Assembly: GCF_001941505.1 (NCBI RefSeq)
Contig: NZ_CP009248.1
Location: 992,001 to 1,056,000, forward strand
Reading direction: 5' to 3'
Source: Corynebacterium sphenisci DSM 44792
GTDB taxonomy: Bacteria; Actinomycetota; Actinomycetes; Mycobacteriales; Mycobacteriaceae
DNA: 64,000 nt
A program made the position numbers and the translations under genes. Of the stretch, positions 29,124-37,907 are shown in pieces. Under the pieces are notes generated by a model. That model saw only the letters and a list, made by a program, of their open reading frames with translations, was not told the origin of the DNA and did not search any database. Each line of letters starts with the position of its first letter. The first letter of the stretch is position 1.

Positions 29124-30119
29124 CTAGAAGTCCCAGTCGGAGTTCTCCGTGGACTCGGCCCGGCCGATCACGTAGGAGGAGCCGGAGCCGGAGAAGAAGT
29201 CGTGGGTCTCCGCGGCATCCGGGGCCAGCGCGGCGAGGATCTCCGGCTCCACGCCGGCGGCCTCCTTCTCGTAGCGCGGCCGGTAGCCCAGGTTCATCAG
29301 CGCCTTGTCCGCGTTGTAGTGCACGAAGGCCATCACCCCGTCGATCATGTGGAAGCCCTCGTAGAGCTCGCTGGAGTAGGCCAGCTCCAGCTCCAGGAGG
29401 CGCTCGATGAGCCCGTGGGTGAACTCCTCCAGCTCCGCGCGGCGCTCCGGGTGGGCGTCCAGGCCGCGCTGGAACTTGTAGCCGGAGTAGTAGCCGTGCA
29501 CCGCCTTGTCCCGCAGGATCAGCCGGATCATGTCCGCGGTGTTCATCATCACCCCGCGGGAGGAGAAGCGCAGCGGCAGGTAGAACCCGGCGTAGAGCAG
29601 CAGCGAGGACAGCAGGGTGGCGGCGGCCTTGCGCTTGAGCGGGTCATCGCCGCGGTAGTGCGCCATCACCGCGGTGGCCCGCTCCTGCAGCACCGGGTTG
29701 GCGGTGGCCCAGGCGTAGGCGGCGTCTATTTCCGCGGTGGAGCACATGGTGGAGAACACCGAGGAGTAGCTGCGCGCGTGCACCGCCTGCATGAAGGCGA
29801 TGTTGGCGTAGACGGCCTGCTCGTGCTCGGTGCGCGCATCCGGGATCTGGGCGACCTCGCCCACGGTGGCCTGCACCGTGTCCAGCAGGGTCAGCCCGGT
29901 GAAGATGCGCACGGTGAGCTCCCGTTCGCGCTCCTCCAGCAGCCGCCACTGGGGCAGGTCATTGGACAGCGGCACCTTCTCCGGCAGCCAGAAGTTGGCG
30001 GTGAGCCGCTGCCAGATCTCCGGGTCCTTGTCGTCCTGCAGCCGGTTCCAGTTCACCGGGTGCAGCGGCCGGGTCTCCCCGGGCCACCACTGCGGGGGCG
30101 TGATGTGGGCGTGGGTCAT
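29124..30119 (-). CDS. nrdF: ribonucleotide reductase radical subunit, class Ie-like (metal-free, QSK type)
   Basis: The beta subunit makes and stores the radical with which NrdE reduces ribonucleoside diphosphates. 331 aa, NrdF length, with close overall similarity to class Ib NrdF (NFWLPEKVPLSND, FSSRG, NADKALMNLGY, DFFSGSGSSYV). Three of the four metal-binding glutamates of class Ib are replaced: Gln111 in FMQAVHARSY, Ser171 in LLSSLLLYAG, Lys205 in RDKAVHGYY (codons at 29787-29789, 29607-29609, 29505-29507 checked). Asp80, His114, His208 and radical Tyr118 remain. The Q-S-K set is the mark of class Ie reductases, which bind no metal and use a DOPA radical made from the Tyr with NrdI and oxygen species. 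nrdI is next upstream; nrdE is not here. AGGAGG lies before the ATG. Confidence 0.93.
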   Translation of the reverse strand: MTHAHITPPQWWPGETRPLHPVNWNRLQDDKDPEIWQRLTANFWLPEKVPLSNDLPQWRLLEERERELTVRIFTGLTLLDTVQATVGEVAQIPDARTEHEQAVYANIAFMQAVHARSYSSVFSTMCSTAEIDAAYAWATANPVLQERATAVMAHYRGDDPLKRKAAATLLSSLLLYAGFYLPLRFSSRGVMMNTADMIRLILRDKAVHGYYSGYKFQRGLDAHPERRAELEEFTHGLIERLLELELAYSSELYEGFHMIDGVMAFVHYNADKALMNLGYRPRYEKEAAGVEPEILAALAPDAAETHDFFSGSGSSYVIGRAESTENSDWDF

Positions 30120-30240
30120 GGGAAGGGTCCTCCTCGATCGCCGGCGCCTCGGGCGCCGGATGCGGGTGGGGGTGGGAAGTCTGCGCCGGCGCCGGCGGCG
30201 GTGCGCCGCACCCGGCGCCGGGACGGGGTCGGCCGGGGCC

Positions 30241-30714
30241 TCAGCGGGCGCCGGCGGCGGCCCCGGGCGCGGCGGCGGGGTCCGCGCCGGGTTCGCCGGG
30301 TTCGGGCAGCCGGCCGCCGCGGGCCCAGAAGCCCGCCAGGCCGGCGCGCACCGCGGCGACGTCGGCCCCGGTGCCGAGCAGCTCGAAGCGGTAGAGCTCC
30401 GGGACCCCGCATTTGGCGGCGATGATCGGCCCGGCCAGGCAGAAGGCCTCGCCGAAGTTGGTGTTGCCGGAGGTGATCACGCCGCGGATGAGCGCGCGGT
30501 TGCGCTCGTCGTTGAGGAAGCGGATCACCTGCTTGGGCACGGCGCCGCGGGGGGCGCCGCCGCCGTAGGTGGGGGTGAGCAGGACGTAGGGCTCGTCGAC
30601 GACGAGCCGGGGCTCCGAGGGCCGCAGCGGGATCCGCCGCGCCGGCAGGCCGAGCTTGTCGACGAAGCGGCGGGTGTTCTCGGAGACCGAGGAGAAGTAC
30701 ACGAGCAGTGCCAT
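30241..30714 (-). CDS. nrdI: NrdI flavodoxin
   Basis: 157 aa flavodoxin that activates the NrdF radical site; in class Ie systems it is needed to convert the NrdF Tyr to DOPA. Seen: FMN phosphate loop [16 protein letters not shown] (residues 6-21), TPTYGGG and the [14 protein letters not shown] segment. The start is the ATG at 30714 after GGAAGG. The C-terminal Pro/Ala/Gly-rich tail (about 140-157) is dispensable-looking. First gene of the nrdI-nrdF unit, with a 121-bp GC-rich gap to nrdF. Confidence 0.93.
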   Translation of the reverse strand: MALLVYFSSVSENTRRFVDKLGLPARRIPLRPSEPRLVVDEPYVLLTPTYGGGAPRGAVPKQVIRFLNDERNRALIRGVITSGNTNFGEAFCLAGPIIAAKCGVPELYRFELLGTGADVAAVRAGLAGFWARGGRLPEPGEPGADPAAAPGAAAGAR

Positions 30715-30735
30715 GTCCGCCTTCCGGTGGGTCGG

Positions 30736-30783
30736 TTGAAGTACGTAGCAGCGAACCCTAGACTTCGTGGCACCCAATCTCAA
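30736..30783. promoter_or_regulatory. overlapping divergent promoters nrdI / PPOX gene
   Basis: Rightward: TTGAAG (30736-30741), 17 bp, TAGACT (30759-30764). Leftward: TTGAGA (30783-30778), 17 bp, TAGGGT (30760-30755). The two -10 boxes overlap by two bases, so the two units share one control region and could be switched together or against each other. The 8-bp inverted repeat GCCTTCCG/CGGAAGGC at 30719-30726 and 30784-30791 holds both ribosome binding sites. Confidence 0.6.
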
Positions 30784-30805
30784 CGGAAGGCAAGGAGGCT
30801 CACAC

Positions 30806-31213
30806 ATGGCCGCCATCGACGACGCGATGCGGGAGATGCTCGCCGCGCAGCTGCCCATCCTGGCCACGGTCACCGACGGCACCACCCCCAACATCGGGCC
30901 CAAGCGCTCGCTGCGGGCGTTCGACGACAGCACGCTCATCTACAACGAGAACACCGGGGGCCGGCACCTGGCCAACATCGAGGCCGGCTCCAAGGTCGCG
31001 GTCGCCGTCATCGACTGGGACACGCTCGACGGGTACCGCTTCCTCGGCCACGCCGAGGCGGTGCAGTCCGGCCCGGCCTGGGAGGACTGCCTGGCCTTCG
31101 CCCAGGACAACGGGATGGGCGAGCCGAAGCGGGCGGTGCTCATCCACATCGACGAGATCTACTCGCTGCGCTCCGGCGCCAAGGCCGGCACGCGGGTGGA
31201 CGGGGCCCGGTGA
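30806..31213 (+). CDS. PNPOx-fold flavin-binding protein
   Basis: 135 aa pyridoxamine-phosphate-oxidase-like split barrel of the FMN/F420-binding superfamily ([33 protein letters not shown]..., given here only as the segment near residues 14-45; flavin-contacting Arg/Lys in PKRSLR). ATG at 30806 after AAGGAGG. Overlaps the next, flavin reductase-like gene by 4 bp (GTGA), so the two are translationally coupled. Divergent from nrdI; a role in flavin supply or redox support for NrdI is possible but unproven. Confidence 0.8.
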   Translation: MAAIDDAMREMLAAQLPILATVTDGTTPNIGPKRSLRAFDDSTLIYNENTGGRHLANIEAGSKVAVAVIDWDTLDGYRFLGHAEAVQSGPAWEDCLAFAQDNGMGEPKRAVLIHIDEIYSLRSGAKAGTRVDGAR

Positions 31214-31728
31214 CCCCCGCCCCGGACCCGGGGGAGGGGCAGCGGCTGTTCTTCCGGGGCACCGCCTCCGGGGTGTGGGTGGTCACCACCCGCGATGCCG
31301 CGGGCGCGCCGGTGGGCTTCACCGCCTCCTCGGTGGCCTCGGTGGCCCTGGACCCGGCCACCTGCACCCTGTCCCTGCAGGAGGGCTCCTCCTCCTGGCC
31401 GGCGGTGGCGCACCGCCGGCGGCTGGTGGTGCACGCCCTCGGCGCGGACGCCGCCGGCCTGGCCGCCCGCTTCGCCACCTCCGGCATCGACCGCTTCGCC
31501 GGGGTGGGCCACACCCGCGATGACGCGGGGCTGCCGGTGCTGCCGGAGGCGGCCGGGGTGATCGGCCGGCTGCACGTCGACGTCGCGGAGATCCTCGCCG
31601 TCGGCGGCTCCCGGCTGCTCATCTGCCACACCCGGCGCGCCTGGGCCGCGGACGCGGCCGCCGCGCCGCTGGTGCACCACGGCCGCGCCTACTGGCGGCT
31701 GGCCCCCGCCGGCGGGTCGGCGACGTAG
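31210..31728 (+). CDS. flavin reductase-like domain protein
   Basis: 172 aa of the flavin reductase (DIM6/NTAB, HpaC-like) domain: ASGVWVVTTRDAAGAPVGF, FTASSVASVALDP and the late LLICHTRRAW. Such proteins reduce free FMN/FAD with NAD(P)H. GTG start at 31210 overlaps the stop of the previous gene. The last 40 bp overlap the end of the convergent mntR-like gene. Possible electron source for the NrdI flavodoxin encoded divergently. Confidence 0.8.
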   Translation: MTPAPDPGEGQRLFFRGTASGVWVVTTRDAAGAPVGFTASSVASVALDPATCTLSLQEGSSSWPAVAHRRRLVVHALGADAAGLAARFATSGIDRFAGVGHTRDDAGLPVLPEAAGVIGRLHVDVAEILAVGGSRLLICHTRRAWAADAAAAPLVHHGRAYWRLAPAGGSAT

Positions 31729-32396
31729 GCGACCCGGATCAGCGCGGCGACGTCCCGGCTCACCGGGATCGCCGCGCCGGCGCCGTCCGCCGGGCGCAGC
31801 AGCAGCACCCCCGCCGAGGCCCCGGCATCGGAGACGGTGAACCGGGCCCCGGGGGTGACCCCGGAATCGCTGAGATGGCGCAGCAGCGCCGAATCGGCGT
31901 CGCGCACCCGGGTGACCTCCACCAGGGCCCCGGCCCGGGCCGCGTCCAGGCCGCCGTCGCCGGAATCGGGCACGGTGCCGTCGGGGGCCGGGATCGGGTC
32001 GCCGTGCGGATCCCGGGTGGGGTGGCCGAGCAGTTCGTCGAGCCGGGCCAGCATCCGGTCGGAGACCGCGTGCTCCAGCCGGTCGGCGTCCTCGTGCACC
32101 TCATCCCAGGTGTAGCCGAGGGTGTCCGCCAGGAAGGTCTCGATGAGCCGGTGCCGGCGCACCATCTGCAGCGCGATCGACCGGCCCCGCTCGGTGAGGC
32201 CCACCGCCCCGTAGGGGGCGTGCTCGACCAGGCCCTGCTCGCGCAGCCGCCGGATCTGATCCGACACCGAGGAGGGGCGCAGATCCAGGTGCGCGGCCAC
32301 CTTCGACGGGGCCACCGGCTCCCCCGACCATTCGGACAGGGTCCACAGCGCCTTGAGGTAGTTCTGGGCGCTGTCGCTCAGATCCTTCATCTCCAT
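31689..32396 (-). CDS. mntR: DtxR/MntR-family metal-dependent repressor
   Basis: 235 aa. N-terminal winged HTH (about 5-70, VAAHLDLRPSSVSDQIRRLREQ), the metal-binding/dimerisation domain (RRHRLIETFLADTLGYTWDEVHEDADRLEHAVSD) and a C-terminal SH3-like part. The WDEVHEDADRLEH segment carries the His/Glu metal ligands and is typical of manganese-type (MntR) members rather than DtxR itself. ATG at 32396; TAGGGT lies 8 nt upstream, so the mRNA is probably leaderless. Next to a metal-free reductase, a manganese-responsive link is attractive. Confidence 0.85.
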   Translation of the reverse strand: MEMKDLSDSAQNYLKALWTLSEWSGEPVAPSKVAAHLDLRPSSVSDQIRRLREQGLVEHAPYGAVGLTERGRSIALQMVRRHRLIETFLADTLGYTWDEVHEDADRLEHAVSDRMLARLDELLGHPTRDPHGDPIPAPDGTVPDSGDGGLDAARAGALVEVTRVRDADSALLRHLSDSGVTPGARFTVSDAGASAGVLLLRPADGAGAAIPVSRDVAALIRVAYVADPPAGASRQ

Positions 32397-32417
32397 GGTG
32401 GTCAACCCTAACCCGGT

Positions 32418-33662
32418 TCAGCGCAGCGTGGCGCGTCCGCGCTCGTCGGAGCGGGGGGAGATGAGCAACGCGGCCGCCGGGAAGGCGGCGGTGAGGGCGA
32501 ACAGCGCCGGGAACCCGGCGGCGGCGACGACCAGCCCGGCCAGCGGCGGGGTGGCCGCGTAGACCACGTTCTGGAAGGTGTTCTGGGCGCCCATCCCGCG
32601 GCCCGACCACAGCGGCCCGCAGTATTCGGCGACCGCGGTGAGGGCCAGCCCGTTGGGCGAGACCGCGGAGACCGCGAGCAGGCCCAGCACCGCCGCCGCG
32701 GCCGCCCCGGCGCCGGCGGCGTCGAGGGCCGCGGCCGCCGCGGCCAGGCCCAGGGTGGCCGCGGCCACCGCCCGGTAGGGCCGCAGCCGGGAGCGCACCC
32801 GGTCCGAGATCAGGCCCATCAGCGCCCGGGAGGCCGCCCCCGCCAGCTGCGCGGAGATCACCACGGCCGCGGCGGCGGCCCCGGAGAAGCCCCGGGCGAG
32901 CAGCCAGACCAGGAACATCGAGCCCATCATGGACTGCGGCCAGGACAGCATCGCCGAGGACAGGTGGATCCGCACCAGGTAGGGCACCCGCGCCCCGGAG
33001 CCCCGGTACGGGTTCGCCCGCGCCGCGGCGTGCCCGGCGCTGCCCGCGGCCGGCCGCGGCGGATCCACGATGCCGACCAGGCAGGCCGCCGCGAGCAGGG
33101 CGCACAGCCCCGCCGCGGCGGCCAGCGCGCCGCCGATGCCGTGCGCGGCGGCCAGCGCCGGCAGCGCCGCGGCGGACAGCGCCGCGCCCAGCGGCTGCGC
33201 CATCTGGCGCACCCCCATCGCGGTGCCCCGGCGCGCCGGCGGGTACCAGCCGGAGACCACCCGGCCGGAGGCGGAGTTGACGCTGGCCGCCCCGCAGCCG
33301 GCGAGCAGCAGCGCCCCGGCCAGGGCGGCGGTGCCGGAGCCGGCCACCGCCGCGGCCGCGGCGGTGGCCGCCGCGGTGGCGGCCAGGCCCAGGCTCATCG
33401 CGGCGCGTTCGCCGAAGCGGTCCACGAACCAGCCCCAGGCGATCAGGGTGAGCACGATCCCGGCCGCCGGCATCGCCCCGATCAGGCCGGCGGTGGCCAG
33501 CGGCAGCCCGGAGTCGACCAGGGCGGGGATGAGCAGGGGCACCCCCATGTGCACCGTGGTGGAGCCGGTGGCGGCGAGGGTGGACAGCGCCAGGGCGAGG
33601 TGCCGGTAGCCGCCGGCGGCGGCGATCCGCTCCCGGCGGGGGACGGGGCCCGGCCCCGTCAC
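32418..33662 (-). CDS. MFS transporter (oxalate/formate antiporter-like)
   Basis: 414 aa, about twelve membrane helices in two halves with the MFS loop WGWFVDRFGERAAM between helices 2 and 3 and GLISDRVRSR in the second half. The start is the GTG at 33662, overlapping the ltbR stop (GTGA), so it is translationally coupled to the leucine regulator. Substrate unknown; the coupling to ltbR suggests a leucine/tryptophan-pathway-related compound, but this is inference only. Confidence 0.8.
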   Translation of the reverse strand: MTGPGPVPRRERIAAAGGYRHLALALSTLAATGSTTVHMGVPLLIPALVDSGLPLATAGLIGAMPAAGIVLTLIAWGWFVDRFGERAAMSLGLAATAAATAAAAAVAGSGTAALAGALLLAGCGAASVNSASGRVVSGWYPPARRGTAMGVRQMAQPLGAALSAAALPALAAAHGIGGALAAAAGLCALLAAACLVGIVDPPRPAAGSAGHAAARANPYRGSGARVPYLVRIHLSSAMLSWPQSMMGSMFLVWLLARGFSGAAAAAVVISAQLAGAASRALMGLISDRVRSRLRPYRAVAAATLGLAAAAAALDAAGAGAAAAAVLGLLAVSAVSPNGLALTAVAEYCGPLWSGRGMGAQNTFQNVVYAATPPLAGLVVAAAGFPALFALTAAFPAAALLISPRSDERGRATLR

Positions 33663-34414
33663 AGGCGGCGACCCATCAGTTCCGCGGAGTCGAGCACCTC
33701 CCGTCCCCAGGCGGCGTAGGGGGAGGGGGTGAGCCGCTCCACGGGTCCGGAGATGGACAGCACCGCCTCCATCTCCCCGGCGGCGTTGCGCACCGGGGCG
33801 CTGACGCTGGCCAGGGCGGGGTCGCGTTCGCCGATGGACTCCGCCCAGCCGGCCTCCCGGGTCGCCGCCAGGTCGGCGCGGCTGAACTCCGCCTCCGGCA
33901 GGAAGCGCTCGGCCAGGCCCTCCGGGCCGAAGGCGAGCATCACCCGGCCGGCGGAGCCGGCGGTCAGCGGCATCCGGGAGCCCACCGGCACCGTGTTGCG
34001 CAGCCCGGTGGGCGGCTCCATGGAGGCGATGCAGGTGCGCGTGTCCCCGGTGAGCCGGTAGATCTGCACCGATTCGCCGGTGAGCTCCATCAGCCGGGGC
34101 AGCACGTGCGCGGCGGCGTCGGTGAGCAGGTCCGAGGTCACCGGGGTGAGATCGGCCAGGCCGGGCCCGGAGGTCCACCGGCCGTCGGCGGTGCGGGTGA
34201 CCAGGCGGTGCACCTCCAGGGCGGTGGCCAGGCGGTGCGCGGTGGCCCGGGGCAGCCCGGTGCGCTCGCACAGCTCGGTGAGGGTGCACGGCCCGTCGGC
34301 CACCGTGGTGAGGATCAGCACCGACCGGTCGAGTACCTTGATGCCGCTGGCCGGGGCCTCGCCGCGGGCGTCCCCGCGTACCGGACCGCCGGCGGCTGTG
34401 CTAGTCTGTCCCAT
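33659..34414 (-). CDS. ltbR: IclR-type regulator of leucine and tryptophan biosynthesis (LtbR)
   Basis: 251 aa. N-terminal winged HTH (about 25-90; [35 protein letters not shown], of which [12 protein letters not shown] is the recognition helix) and a C-terminal IclR ligand-binding domain. In C. glutamicum LtbR sits divergent to leuCD and represses leuB, leuCD and the trp leader. TAGTAT lies 6 nt before the ATG at 34414, so it should be leaderless. The inverted repeat at 34399-34429 overlaps its own start. Confidence 0.92.
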   Translation of the reverse strand: MGQTSTAAGGPVRGDARGEAPASGIKVLDRSVLILTTVADGPCTLTELCERTGLPRATAHRLATALEVHRLVTRTADGRWTSGPGLADLTPVTSDLLTDAAAHVLPRLMELTGESVQIYRLTGDTRTCIASMEPPTGLRNTVPVGSRMPLTAGSAGRVMLAFGPEGLAERFLPEAEFSRADLAATREAGWAESIGERDPALASVSAPVRNAAGEMEAVLSISGPVERLTPSPYAAWGREVLDSAELMGRRL

Positions 34415-34429
34415 GCCATGATACTAGCA
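34399..34429. promoter_or_regulatory. ltbR-leuC intergenic operator (inverted repeat)
   Basis: Perfect 7-bp arms TGCTAGT (34399-34405) and ACTAGCA (34423-34429), 17 bp apart. The right arm is part of the ltbR -10 box (TAGTAT on the minus strand); TAGTCT in the left arm may be a leuC -10 box. The half-site recurs at leuB. Confidence 0.6.
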
Positions 34430-34512
34430 TCCCATCATCTGGGATGGGGGGTCCGGGTTCAGCCCACCGGGACCGCCCCGCACCGAATATTCCGACGACC
34501 CATGAGGTGACC

Positions 34513-35991
34513 ATGAGCAGCGCTGCGGACACGGGACCGAAGACCCTGGCGGAGAAGGTGTGGCGCGACCACGTCGTCGTGCCCGGGGGCGACGGTGAGC
34601 CGGATCTCATCTACATCGACCTCCACCTCTGCCATGAGGTGACCTCCCCGCAGGCCTTCGACGGGCTCCGCCTGGCCGGCCGCAAGGTGCGCCGCACCGA
34701 TCTCACCATCGCCACCGAGGACCATAACGTGCCCACCGACGTCTCCGGCGGGCGGATCAACCTGATCACCGAGCTGACCTCGCGCACCCAGATCGCCACC
34801 CTGCGCAAGAACGCCGAGGACTTCGGGGTGCGGATCCACCCGATGGGCGACATCGAGCAGGGCATCGTGCACGTGGTCGGCCCCCAGCTGGGCCTGACCC
34901 AGCCGGGCACCACCGTGGTCTGCGGCGATTCGCACACCGCCACCCACGGCGCCTTCGGCGCCATGGCCTTCGGCATCGGCACCTCCGAGGTGGAGCATGT
35001 GCTGGCCACCCAGACGCTGTCCCTGAAGCCCTTCAAGACCATGGCGATCAACGTCTCCGGCACCCTGCGGCCCGGGGTCACCTCCAAGGACCTGATCCTG
35101 AAGATCATCTCCAAGATCGGCACCGGCGGCGGCCAGGGCCACGTCATCGAGTACCGCGGCGAGGCCATCGAGAAGCTGTCGATGGAGGCGCGGATGACCA
35201 TCTGCAACATGTCCATCGAAGCCGGCGCCCGCGCCGGCATGATCGCCCCGGACGAGACCACCTTCGCCTACCTCAAGGGCCGCCCGCACGCGCCCAAGGG
35301 CGAGGACTGGGACCGGGCGGTGGAGTACTGGCGCTCCCTGGTCACCGACGAGGACGCCGAGTTCGACACCGTGGTGGAGATCGACGGCGATGCGCTGACC
35401 CCCTTCGTCACCTGGGGTACCAACCCCGGCCAGGGCGTGCACCTGGACGATTGCGTCCCGGACCCGGAGTGCTTCTCCGACGAATCCGAGCGGATCGCCG
35501 CCCAGCGCGCCCTGGAGTACATGGACCTGGAGCCGGGCACCCCGATGCGGGAGATCCCGGTCGACGTGGTGTTCTGCGGCTCCTGCACCAACGGCCGGAT
35601 CGAGGACATGCGCGCCATCGCCGAGGTGATGCGCGGCCGCCGGGTCGCCGAGGGGGTGCGCATGCTGGTGGTGCCCGGCTCCTCCCGGGTGCAGAAGCAG
35701 GCCGAGGCCGAGGGCCTGGACCAGATCCTGATCCGGGCCGGCGCGGAATGGCGCAACCCCGGCTGCTCCATGTGCCTGGGCATGAACCCGGACCAGCTCT
35801 CCCCGGGGCAGCGCTGCGCCTCCACCTCGAACCGCAACTTCGAGGGCCGCCAGGGCAAGGGCGGGCGCACCCACCTGGTCTCCCCGCCGGTGGCCGCCGC
35901 CACCGCGGTGCTCGGCCGGCTGGGCACCCCCGATGAGCTGGACCCGGTCGCCGACGCGATGCCCGCGGCCCCGCGCGCCGCCTCCGCCTGA
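34513..35991 (+). CDS. leuC: 3-isopropylmalate dehydratase, large subunit
   Basis: With LeuD isomerises 2-isopropylmalate to 3-isopropylmalate, the second step of leucine synthesis, using a [4Fe-4S] cluster. 492 aa from the ATG at 34513 (AGGTGA upstream); earlier in-frame starts lie before the operator-bearing leader. Cluster Cys residues are in [11 protein letters not shown] and in the CSMC of [11 protein letters not shown]; other aconitase motifs [12 protein letters not shown] are present. leuD follows after 36 bp. Confidence 0.96.
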   Translation: MSSAADTGPKTLAEKVWRDHVVVPGGDGEPDLIYIDLHLCHEVTSPQAFDGLRLAGRKVRRTDLTIATEDHNVPTDVSGGRINLITELTSRTQIATLRKNAEDFGVRIHPMGDIEQGIVHVVGPQLGLTQPGTTVVCGDSHTATHGAFGAMAFGIGTSEVEHVLATQTLSLKPFKTMAINVSGTLRPGVTSKDLILKIISKIGTGGGQGHVIEYRGEAIEKLSMEARMTICNMSIEAGARAGMIAPDETTFAYLKGRPHAPKGEDWDRAVEYWRSLVTDEDAEFDTVVEIDGDALTPFVTWGTNPGQGVHLDDCVPDPECFSDESERIAAQRALEYMDLEPGTPMREIPVDVVFCGSCTNGRIEDMRAIAEVMRGRRVAEGVRMLVVPGSSRVQKQAEAEGLDQILIRAGAEWRNPGCSMCLGMNPDQLSPGQRCASTSNRNFEGRQGKGGRTHLVSPPVAAATAVLGRLGTPDELDPVADAMPAAPRAASA

Positions 35992-36027
35992 CCCGCCGCC
36001 CCGGCCACCCGAAAGGACCCCGCCCCC

Positions 36028-36624
36028 ATGGAGAAGTTCATCACCCACACCGGCGTCGGCGTGCCACTGCGCCGCTCCAACGTGGACACCGACCAGATCA
36101 TCCCCGCCGTCTACCTCAAGCGCGTCACCCGCACCGGCTTCGAGGACGGCCTGTTCAACAACTGGCGCACCAACGAGGAGGACTTCGTCCTCAACCGGCC
36201 CGCCTACGCCAATGGCTCGGTGCTCGTCGCCGGCCCCGACTTCGGCACCGGCTCCTCCCGCGAGCACGCGGTGTGGGCGCTGATGGACTACGGCTTCACG
36301 ACCGTGTTCAGCTCCCGCTTCGCCGATATCTTCCGCGGCAACTCCGGCAAGGCCGGGCTGCTCGCCGCGCAGATGGAGCAGGGCGACATCGAGCTGCTGT
36401 GGAAGCTGCTCGAGGAGGAGCCCGGCCGCACCATCACCGTGGACCTGGAGCACCGCACCGCCGCCTGCGGGGACGTGGTGCTGCCCTTCCAGGTCGACGA
36501 CTCCATCCGCTGGCGGCTGATGGAGGGCCTCGACGACATCTCGCTGACCCTGCGCAACGAGGAGGCGATCCGCCGCTTCGAGGAGAACCGGCCCAGCCAC
36601 AAGCCGCGCACCCAGCAGCTCTGA
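36028..36624 (+). CDS. leuD: 3-isopropylmalate dehydratase, small subunit
   Basis: 198 aa swivel-domain partner of LeuC. Typical motifs [16 protein letters not shown] (about 16-31) and [17 protein letters not shown] (about 70-86). ATG at 36028 after GAAAGGA. Terminator follows. Confidence 0.96.
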   Translation: MEKFITHTGVGVPLRRSNVDTDQIIPAVYLKRVTRTGFEDGLFNNWRTNEEDFVLNRPAYANGSVLVAGPDFGTGSSREHAVWALMDYGFTTVFSSRFADIFRGNSGKAGLLAAQMEQGDIELLWKLLEEEPGRTITVDLEHRTAACGDVVLPFQVDDSIRWRLMEGLDDISLTLRNEEAIRRFEENRPSHKPRTQQL

Positions 36625-36647
36625 GCGCCCCGGGCCACCCGGATCCG

Positions 36648-36685
36648 CCCGCGCCCCCGCCGGAAAGCCCCGGCGGGGGCGCGGG
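36648..36685. terminator. bidirectional terminator leuD / mutT1
   Basis: Perfect 16-bp arms (36648-36663 and 36670-36685) in the convergent gap. Confidence 0.75.
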
Positions 36686-36696
36686 CCGCGGCGCGC

Positions 36697-37680
36697 CTAC
36701 TTCACCGGCAGCGCGGAGGCGTAGTAGTCGGCGGTGGTGAGCACCCCGTCGCGGAAGCCCAGCACCCAGGCCGAGCCCTTCTTCGCGGGCACGTCATCGG
36801 CGGCCAGCGGCAGCGTGCCCCGGGCGGAGAGCCAGGCGACCATGTCCGGGATGACGAGGCCCTGCCCGCAGACCACGCTCACCCCGCCGCGGGCCACCAC
36901 ATCGGCGAAGGCGCGCTGCGCGTCCACCATGGAGCCCAGCCAGCCGGCGTCGCCGAGGAGTGGATCCACCGCCACCTCGACGCCCAGCTCGGCGGCCAGC
37001 GGGGCCACCGTGGCCCGGCACCGGTCCGGCTCCGCGGAGAACACCCGTTCCGGGCCGAAGGGCAGCAGCGCCGGCACCAGCAGCTCCGCCTGCCGGCGGC
37101 CCTTCTTGTCCAGCGGCCGGCGGGAATCGTGCGCCGCCCAGTTCTTCCGGGAATGCGCCCGGCCGTGCCGGACGTAGATCACCCGGGTGTCCGGTTCCGC
37201 GGCCAGGCGCTTGACCGCCTTGTCCAGCACCCCCCGGTCCAGTTCGTAGCTGAGCAGCCGGCGGGCCTGCCCCGGGGTGGTCCAGCGCAGCTCGTCGACC
37301 TCCGCGTTGGGCGCGAACTCGCCGCCGGTGACCTCCCCGGTCCAGTACCAGACCAGCTTGGTGCGCCCGCCGACCGGGTACTCCACCCGGCCGAGCAGCT
37401 TGCCCAGGCGCACCCGGTAGCCGGTCTCCTCCAGGATCTCCCGGGCCGCGGTCGCCGGCAGCGATTCGCCCGGGTCCAGCTTGCCCTTGGCCAGGGACCA
37501 GTCGTCGTAGCCGGGCCGGTGGATCACCGCCACCTCCGGATCGGCGGGGTCGCCGCGCCAGAGCACCGCCCCGGCGGCGTAGGTGGGCTTGGCCACCCCG
37601 GCGGCGGGCTTGACCGGGATCTCCCGGCGCCGGCCGGTGAGGTCGGAGACGTTGTCCAGGTCCTTGTCGTTCTCGTGCAT
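36697..37680 (-). CDS. mutT1: MutT1-type Nudix hydrolase with C-terminal histidine phosphatase domain
   Basis: 327 aa. The N-terminal Nudix domain has a full box GKLDPGESLPATAAREILEE-TG (about 66-88); the C-terminal histidine phosphatase domain starts with the catalytic RHG in YVRHGRAHSRK (about residue 172). The mycobacterial homologue MutT1 hydrolyses 8-oxo-GTP and diadenosine polyphosphates, protecting DNA from oxidised nucleotides. ATG at 37680 is preferred over the GTG at 37686 because of spacing to GGGAGGAG. Divergent from gpsA. Confidence 0.9.
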   Translation of the reverse strand: MHENDKDLDNVSDLTGRRREIPVKPAAGVAKPTYAAGAVLWRGDPADPEVAVIHRPGYDDWSLAKGKLDPGESLPATAAREILEETGYRVRLGKLLGRVEYPVGGRTKLVWYWTGEVTGGEFAPNAEVDELRWTTPGQARRLLSYELDRGVLDKAVKRLAAEPDTRVIYVRHGRAHSRKNWAAHDSRRPLDKKGRRQAELLVPALLPFGPERVFSAEPDRCRATVAPLAAELGVEVAVDPLLGDAGWLGSMVDAQRAFADVVARGGVSVVCGQGLVIPDMVAWLSARGTLPLAADDVPAKKGSAWVLGFRDGVLTTADYYASALPVK

Positions 37681-37907
37681 CGGCACGGGCTCCTCCCGGG
37701 GGCTGGGTTCGCGGCGGGCCCCGCCGCGGATCGGGCCCGGGCGCGGGGCCGGGTCGATTCTAGCCCCGTCGCCGGCCCCGCCGCCCGGCGCCGCCGCCCG
37801 GCGCCGCCCGGCGCCACGCCGCTACCCTGGTGGCGATGCCGGCGCACGGATCGGCAGCCGCGGCGCGGGCACCGCCCCCGCGCCGACCCCGACGGGAGGA
37901 GCGCACC

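Noticed and set aside
29124..30119. Reading nrdF as a decayed pseudogene because metal ligands are missing
   Set aside because: The frame is intact, the other motifs are strongly conserved, and the three changes match a known functional variant.
32397..32415. Possible DtxR box before mntR
   Set aside because: Only about 10 of 19 positions match by eye; the bases are explained by the -10 box.
37836..37907. Leaderless upstream start for gpsA
   Set aside because: A TACCCT box would allow it, but the extra residues are low complexity and a strong GGGAGGAG precedes the ATG at 37908.
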